Shown in pieces: positions 1 to 3,956 of a stretch of 7,535 nucleotides of DNA. The stretch comes from an uncultured Aliterella sp. (GTDB lineage Bacteria; Cyanobacteriota; Cyanobacteriia; Cyanobacteriales; Chroococcidiopsidaceae), in assembly GCA_905479905.1 (NCBI GenBank), contig CAJQOK010000316.1, positions 1 through 7,535 of the forward strand, read 5' to 3'. The notes below the pieces were generated by a model. That model was not told the DNA's origin and did not search any database. It saw only the letters and a program-made list of their open reading frames with translations. The position numbers and the translations under genes were made by a program. Position 1 is the stretch's first letter; every line of letters starts with the position of its first letter.

Positions 1-97
1 TACCTTTCTCCTTCTGCGGACAATCCAAACAAAATGGTAGTTCACTAGAGAAACTGATGTATGTTTATGTCTATATTCTTGTGCCATAGACAATAGT

Positions 98-111
98 ATA
101 CTTAAAAGTAT
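98..111 (+). repeat. Small hairpin overlapping the tnpB start codon
   Basis: ATACTT and AAGTAT form a 6-bp stem with a two-base AA loop, and the right arm includes the first two bases of the tnpB ATG at 110. It could be a subterminal hairpin of the element's left end or could limit translation initiation. The stem is short and AT-rich, so chance is possible. Confidence 0.3.
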
Positions 112-1219
112 GAAACAAACAATTAGTTATGGATGCACTCAAACATTAATTAACCCGTCGGGCGAACTTAAAGCAATCCTTGAGTACGTTTGCACAGAGG
201 CAAATAAACTCTCTAATTGTGGGCTGTACTATGCTCGTCAAATGTACTTCAAGGCTGGGAAAATAGTAAGTAAGTTTGACCTGCACAAACAACTAAATAA
301 AAACCCGCATTTTGGAGCATTACAATCGCAGACAGCACAGCAGACACTAACTACTATTGCTGAATCATTTAAGTCTTTTACAGGGTTGTTAACAGCCTAT
401 AGGAAAGGAACTATAACAGAACGAAAAAAGCTGCCTAACTACCGCAAGCAAGGGTTAACGCTTGTCACTTATCCCAGTCAGGCAGTCAAGCTAATTGCGG
501 CGTCAATTAAGGTTTCCTTTAGGGAGCAAAGTTAAAACTTGGTTTGGGCTTAATGCTTTCTATCTACCAATGCCATCAAATCTAGACTATAAAAGCATTA
601 GAGAGTTTAGGATACTACCTAGAAACGGGTGTTTTTATGTAGAGTTTGTCTATAAATTAGAAGCCATTAACAGCGATGTAAATCCTGATTTTGTTTTAGG
701 TATAGATCCCGGACTTAACAATTGGCTAACCTGTATCTCGAACGTTGGGACTAGCTTTATTGTTGACGGCAAACATTTGAAATCGCTTAACCAATTCTAT
801 AACAAGCAAGTTGCAACTATTAAAGAAAAAAAGCCACAGGGTTTTTGGTCAAATAAACTTGCCGCCATCACTGAAAAACGTAATCGTCAAATGCGTGATA
901 CCGTTAATAAAGCCGCTCGAAAAGTTATTAGCCACTGCTTAACTAATAAGATTGGGACTTTAGTATTTGGCTGGAACAAAAGGCATTTTGGCAGTTCAAA
1001 CATGGGCAGGGTTAATAACCAAAAGGCATTTTTTGGATGAATTATTCATCCAAAAAGATGCCGCAAGTTTGTATCCGTCCCTACCGCCAGATTGAAAGAT
1101 AGGATTAACCAATTGTGCGAACAATATGGTATCGCATTTGTAGAAACTGAAGAATCCTATACGTCAATTGCTTCGTTTGTTGATAACGATTTTCTGCCCA
1201 CCTACGGTGAAAAACCCCA
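110..1219 (+). pseudogene. tnpB: TnpB, 5' part (exon 1), frameshifted and interrupted
   Basis: TnpB is the RNA-guided RuvC-like nuclease of IS200/IS605 elements. Translation starts MKQTISYGCTQT at 110 and runs to about 511, where the frame is lost (stop 533-535). The rest continues in another frame from about 512 as PLGSKVKTWFGLNAFY. Removing one T in GGTTTCC (511-515) joins the two parts as IKV-PLGSKV. The RuvC-I motif GIDPGLNNW is at 699-725. The segment GTLVFGWN (957-977) occupies the place where RuvC-II is expected but has no glutamate. A palindromic insertion at 1025-1062 brings an in-frame TGA (1038-1040); homology resumes in the same frame as FVSVPTARLKDRINQLCEQYG and runs through ETEESYTS and FLPTYGEKP to the intron junction at 1219/1220. 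With a frameshift and a stop the gene is very probably non-functional. Start choice is the first ATG and agrees with the family's N-terminus. Confidence 0.85.
1025..1062. repeat. 38-bp palindromic insertion inside tnpB
   Basis: The arms GGCATTTTTTGGATGAAT and ATTCATCCAAAAAGATGCC are reverse complements apart from one extra base in the right arm, around a single central T. The element lies between codons for NNQK and FVSVPTARLK, which are adjacent in TnpB proteins of this type as I recall them. The foreign stretch from after AAG (1023-1025) to TTT (1068) is 42 bases, exactly 14 codons, so the frame is kept, but it carries TGA at 1038-1040. AAG occurs on both sides and could be a short target duplication. 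It resembles the very small mobile repeats known from cyanobacterial genomes. Whether it matches a named family cannot be told here. Confidence 0.75.
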
Positions 1220-1758
1220 GTGCGATTCGTTCAGTTGAAACCTAGAGATAGGGGGATAACTGGCTTCTATTGAGTAACCCATCAGGGTAGAGTACGCACT
1301 TTAATCCTCAATAGATGATAACTAAATTTCCTTGTAGGTGAGCTTAGTATCATAGAACGGCAAGCCCTACCCTGTAGGTGCAACAGTGACAGCACTATCC
1401 CTATTCCTGAGACTGATTATCAAAGGGATAAAGCGGGATAGAAAGGTAGTAACTCCGAACTGTACGGAGAATCCTATCGAGCAAGAACCCATGAATAAAG
1501 CGAAAGCTTAAAGTCTCGTTCAACCATCAAAATTCGCAATGGACTACGACAGTTAATAGTCCAAGCCAAAAGGCAAGGATACGTCGCTGGCATTTTCGGG
1601 TCTGACCAGTAAGCACTGACAACAAACCCGGTGGAAAGAGGCATTCTAAAGGTTCAAAACAAAGGAAATTTGGAACGAAATAAACCTCAAAACTCTCTCA
1701 GAATAGGTCGATAACTGAGTAGGAAATCATCCACAAGAGTTAGAGGTAAGGATCGCCC
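1220..1758 (+). ncRNA. Group II intron RNA, domains I to early IV
   Basis: This 540-base stretch has no convincing gene and is the 5' part of the intron ribozyme. Visible pairings include the 5' GTGCG with CGCAC at 1295-1299, a 9-bp stem between TCTATTGAG (1266-1274) and CTCAATAGA (1307-1315), and CTATCCC pairing with GGGATAG around 1396-1441. These are the kinds of helices expected in domain I. Domain boundaries and the EBS1/EBS2 loops were not resolved without a folding program. Confidence 0.75.
1743..1753 (+). promoter_or_regulatory. Ribosome binding site for the intron-encoded protein (TTG start)
   Basis: The purine-rich GAGGTAAGGAT sits 5-6 bases before a TTG codon at 1759, which favours TTG as the start. 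Competing starts are ATG at 1768, now about 14 bases away, and ATG at 1843, preceded by GAAGGTGAAAG at 1823-1833. The conserved reverse transcriptase region begins only near residue 57, so any of these would leave the enzyme complete. Confidence 0.45.
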
Positions 1759-3600
1759 TTGAAGCCAATGCTCAGAGTAATTCCTGAGATATGCAGACGT
1801 AGACACTTTGACATAGAAGATGAAGGTGAAAGTAGTAACACAATGCCTAAAGCCGAACAAAAGTTCAGGATGGGATGGGACAATGACATTCCAATATTTC
1901 AAGGAATTTCCAACTCATATAAATGGGGAGAATTGCCTTGGAAAAAGCTGGAAAAGAAAGTCCATAAATTACAAACCCGCATTTATCAAGCCAGTAGTCG
2001 AGGTGACATACGCACTGTTCGTAAGCTGCAAAAAACGCTGTTAAAATCTTGGTCAGCAAAATGTCTAGCAGTTAGGAAAGTAACCCAAGATAACACAGGT
2101 AAAAAGACGGCGGGAGTGGATGGACTTAAAAGTTTGACCCCAGAAGACCGACTAGAGCTTGTAAATCAAATAAAAATTGGGAATAAAGCTAAACCGACTC
2201 GCAGAGTATGGATACCAAAACCCAACGGGGAAAAGCGCCCTCTAGGGATTCCAACTATACACGACAGAGCGTTGCAAACACTGGCGAAGATGACAATAGA
2301 ACCAGAATGGGAATCCCGTTTTGAAGCTAACTTCTACGGTTTTAGACCAGGAAGAGGATGTCACGACGCTATCGAAGCAATCTACAATCACTTAAGAGGC
2401 AAATCGAAATTTGTACTCGATGCTGATATAAGTAAATGCTTTGACAAGATTGACCACAAAGCACTACTTGATAAAATCAACACATTTCCTACCCTAAGAA
2501 GGCAAATTAACTGTTGGTTAAAAGCTGGATACATGGATGGAAAAGAACTGTTCCCCACCGTTGAAGGTACACCTCAAGGCGGGGCAATTTCTCCCTTATT
2601 AGCCAATATAGCCCGTTGCGGGCTTGAAGAACTAATATCCAAGAGATTCCCTCAAAAATGGAAAGGCAAGGAAATCATACGAAGAACGCCAGCAGTCATC
2701 AGATACGCTGACGACTTCGTAGTTCTACATGATGATGTTGAAATTATTAAAGAATGCAAAAAGGCTATATCTGAATGGTTAAGCCCTATGGGGCTAGAAC
2801 TGAAACCAAGTAAGACCAGATTCTCTCACACTCTCAATGGGTACGAAGGAAATATTGGTTTTGACTTTCTAGGGTTTACTATACGCCAATATGAGACGGG
2901 TATATACCGATCCTTTAAAAGCACAACGGGGAAACCCCTTGGTTTCATGACACAGATACAACCTAGCAAAGAGAAACAAGAGGCGCACCAAAAGAAAATT
3001 GGTGAGGTAGTAAAAAGGCATACATCAGGAAGTCAAGCGGACTTAATTCTTAAGTTAAATCCAATTGTCAGAGGATGGGCTAATTATTACAGCACTATAT
3101 TTGCCAGTAAAACATTCAATAGAATGGACTTTCTTACATGGCAAAAACTCAGAAGTTGGGCAATCCGTGCCTGTCCCAAAACCAATAAATACAAGGTCTT
3201 CCCTAAATATTGGAAAAGGATAGGAAATGAAAACTGGAGATTCAGCACCGATAATGGATTGGTTCTAGCGAAATATCTAGACACCAAAACAAAAATCCAT
3301 ATAAAAGTGAAGGGTCAAAAAAGTCCTTACGACGGAGACTATATCTATTGGGCATCTCGAATGGGCAAACATCCCCAAATCTCCAGCAGGTTAGCCAGCA
3401 TACTACAAAAGCAGAAAGGAAAATGCGAACATTGCAACCTCTACTTCTATGACGGTGACTTGATAGAAATTGACCACATAATCCCCAGATATCTTGGCGG
3501 ACTAGACCAATATAAAAATCTACAAGCGCTTCATAGGCACTGTCATGATAATAAAACAAATCATGATCGACTGGTACAAATGACAACAGCTAAGTCATAA
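1759..3600 (+). CDS. ltrA: Group II intron-encoded reverse transcriptase/maturase with HNH endonuclease
   Basis: This multifunctional protein binds its own intron RNA, helps it splice, and copies it into DNA during retrohoming. The 613 residues run in the usual order. The N-terminal RT-0 region begins near residue 57 (GELPWKKLEKKVHKLQ), and the RT fingers and palm follow. Palm motifs are DADISKCFDKID (221-232), TPQGGAISPLLANI (271-284) and the catalytic YADD (316-319). The maturase domain X includes LNPIVRGWANYYS (433-445). The C-terminal HNH nuclease has CEHC (556-559), EIDHIIPRYLGG (570-581) and LHRHCHDNKT (591-600). No stop or frameshift is present and all key residues are seen, so it may be active. 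It lies in intron domain IV, as is standard, and ends five bases before domain V. The first ~56 residues are less conserved, so the start is uncertain: TTG 1759, ATG 1768 or ATG 1843. Confidence 0.95.
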   Translation: MKPMLRVIPEICRRRHFDIEDEGESSNTMPKAEQKFRMGWDNDIPIFQGISNSYKWGELPWKKLEKKVHKLQTRIYQASSRGDIRTVRKLQKTLLKSWSAKCLAVRKVTQDNTGKKTAGVDGLKSLTPEDRLELVNQIKIGNKAKPTRRVWIPKPNGEKRPLGIPTIHDRALQTLAKMTIEPEWESRFEANFYGFRPGRGCHDAIEAIYNHLRGKSKFVLDADISKCFDKIDHKALLDKINTFPTLRRQINCWLKAGYMDGKELFPTVEGTPQGGAISPLLANIARCGLEELISKRFPQKWKGKEIIRRTPAVIRYADDFVVLHDDVEIIKECKKAISEWLSPMGLELKPSKTRFSHTLNGYEGNIGFDFLGFTIRQYETGIYRSFKSTTGKPLGFMTQIQPSKEKQEAHQKKIGEVVKRHTSGSQADLILKLNPIVRGWANYYSTIFASKTFNRMDFLTWQKLRSWAIRACPKTNKYKVFPKYWKRIGNENWRFSTDNGLVLAKYLDTKTKIHIKVKGQKSPYDGDYIYWASRMGKHPQISSRLASILQKQKGKCEHCNLYFYDGDLIEIDHIIPRYLGGLDQYKNLQALHRHCHDNKTNHDRLVQMTTAKS

Positions 3601-3604
3601 AGAG

Positions 3605-3638
3605 GAGCCGTGTGAGGTGAAAATCTCACGCACGGTTT
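3605..3638 (+). ncRNA. Group II intron domain V (catalytic hairpin)
   Basis: A 34-base hairpin begins GAGCCGTGTGAGG, has a GAAA tetraloop at 3620-3623 and closes with CTCACGCACGGTTT. It carries the catalytic triad AGC at 3606-3608. Length, loop and triad fit the most conserved part of group II ribozymes, and the pairing is essentially complete apart from the usual internal bulge. Confidence 0.93.
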
Positions 3639-3643
3639 TGAAT

Positions 3644-3680
3644 GGGAGGATGACAGGGCGACCTGTCATTCGACCCTATC
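3644..3680 (+). ncRNA. Group II intron domain VI with branch-point adenosine and 3' splice site
   Basis: ATGACAGG (3650-3657) and CCTGTCAT (3662-3669) pair perfectly around a GCGA tetraloop. GGG (3644-3646) and CCC (3674-3676) close the base. A3673 is unpaired in this fold and lies seven or eight bases from the 3' end, the normal position for the branch point. The intron ends after TAT (3679) by the AY rule, or after C3680 if the tnpB frame is to be restored. Confidence 0.8.
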
Positions 3681-3829
3681 GGAGTGGAAATCGTCAGGCA
3701 AGCGAACAAAGCGAGGACTGTTTCGCACGTTTGCTAATTGGTACATCAATGCTGATTGCAACGGCGGGGCAAACATAATCAGAAAAGTAAGCACAACACG
3801 TAGGTTGTGACTTGAGTGGAGGCGCGAGC

Positions 3830-3855
3830 TTTGAGGGGGAAGCTTCCCCCTCAAA
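3830..3855. repeat. 26-bp perfect palindrome in the tnpB C-terminal region
   Basis: TTTGAGGGGGAAG and CTTCCCCCTCAAA are exact reverse complements with no spacer, centred on an AAGCTT site. In the restored tnpB frame it reads FEGEASPSN. It may be a second small palindromic insertion or a strong helix of the guide RNA. Confidence 0.8.
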
Positions 3856-3858
3856 CGT

Positions 3859-3888
3859 CGCATTGTCTAGAGGCGCATTGTCTACGCC
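3859..3888 (+). repeat. Short tandem direct repeat, 15-base period
   Basis: CGCATTGTCTA occurs at 3859-3869 and again at 3874-3884. The two copies encode ALS in the restored tnpB frame (ALSRG-ALSTP), so the period keeps the frame. The copy number of two is too low to say more than a local duplication. Confidence 0.6.
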
Positions 3889-3920
3889 TAAAAGAAGTCC
3901 ATATTTGGACGACTTAAGAA

Positions 3921-3950
3921 TCCCACTGCCTTCAGGCGTGGGAGTGTCAA
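3921..3950 (+). repeat. Right-end hairpin of the IS605-type element; possible terminator for both convergent genes
   Basis: TCCCACTGCC and GGCGTGGGA pair around a TTCA loop with one bulged T (3921-3943), followed by GTGTCAA ending at 3950. Right ends of related cyanobacterial elements carry a similar hairpin plus this tail, from memory. It starts only seven bases from the stop of the minus-strand relaxase gene. On that strand the stem is followed by TTCTTAAG, so it could also help terminate that transcript, although the T run is poor. Confidence 0.65.
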
Positions 3951-3956
3951 AATCCC

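Larger units (their letters stand above)
1220..3680 (+). mobile_element. Group II intron with encoded maturase, inserted in tnpB
   Basis: The 5' end GTGCG at 1220 matches the group II consensus GUGYG. The 3' end follows a canonical domain V (3605-3638) and a domain VI hairpin with a plausible branch-point A at 3673. Between them lies a full reverse transcriptase-maturase-HNH gene. Both tnpB flanks match the same protein region (FLPTYGEKP, then WKSSGKRTKRG), so the insertion is in the sense orientation and splicing would rejoin the exons. If the intron ends at C3680, the junction reads CCC CAG GAG TGG in frame. If it ends in the more usual AY at T3679, the frame is lost by one base. The RNA looks like class IIB with a chloroplast-like protein. 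I could not find by eye a good EBS1 partner for the 5' exon end ACCCCA. Confidence 0.9.
98..3950 (+). mobile_element. IS200/IS605-family (tnpB-only) element, interrupted by a group II intron
   Basis: The element is defined by a tnpB gene (110-1219 and 3681 onward) and a right-end structure at 3921-3950, where an imperfect hairpin is followed by GTGTCAA. This resembles the right ends of cyanobacterial IS605-like elements as I remember them. No tnpA (Y1 transposase) reading frame is present, so it would be of the IS1341-like, tnpB-only kind and would need a transposase in trans. The left end is not resolved: a small hairpin at 98-111 overlaps the tnpB start, but the true end could lie anywhere in the first ~100 bases. 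The intron accounts for most of the length; without it the element would be about 1.4 kb. Family assignment is fairly sure; the left boundary is a guess. Confidence 0.7.
3681..3950 (+). pseudogene. tnpB: TnpB, 3' part (exon 2), frameshifted
   Basis: The downstream exon encodes WKSSGKRTKRGLFRTFANWYINADCN and continues to KVSTT. This holds the RuvC-III motif NADCNG, with its aspartate codon at 3754-3756. That frame stops at 3808-3810. A +1 shift near 3799-3802 leads into the frame GCDLSGG...ALSRGALSTPKR, the expected C-terminus of this TnpB group. The stretch between DLSG and SRGALSTPKR is about 14 residues longer than I expect and contains a perfect 26-base palindrome. In the restored frame there is no stop until 4109-4111, so the protein would run through the element's right end into the 3' end of the antisense relaxase gene. 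The zinc-ribbon cysteines of many TnpB proteins are not seen here. Confidence 0.8.
3800..3950 (+). ncRNA. Probable omega RNA (reRNA) region of the IS605-type element
   Basis: In IS200/IS605 elements the TnpB guide RNA comes from the 3' end of tnpB through the right end, and the guide is the sequence just past the element. This stretch is rich in hairpins: the palindrome at 3830-3855, AGGCG/CGCCT (3871-3875 with 3885-3889), GTCC/GGAC (3897-3900 with 3907-3910), and the terminal hairpin at 3921-3943. The guide would be the 16-20 bases from 3951, beginning AATCCCTTATTTATT. The role is inferred from family biology and position only; transcription cannot be seen. Confidence 0.4.

Noticed and set aside
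60..109. Promoter for tnpB (TATATT at 72-77)
   Set aside because: No -35 element at a suitable distance was found in this AT-rich stretch.
1687..1902. Minus-strand reading frame near the intron protein start
   Set aside because: It overlaps intron RNA and the start of the maturase gene and has no recognisable protein features.
3242..3586. 114-codon minus-strand reading frame
   Set aside because: Antisense shadow of the intron protein's maturase and HNH region, which has clear motifs.
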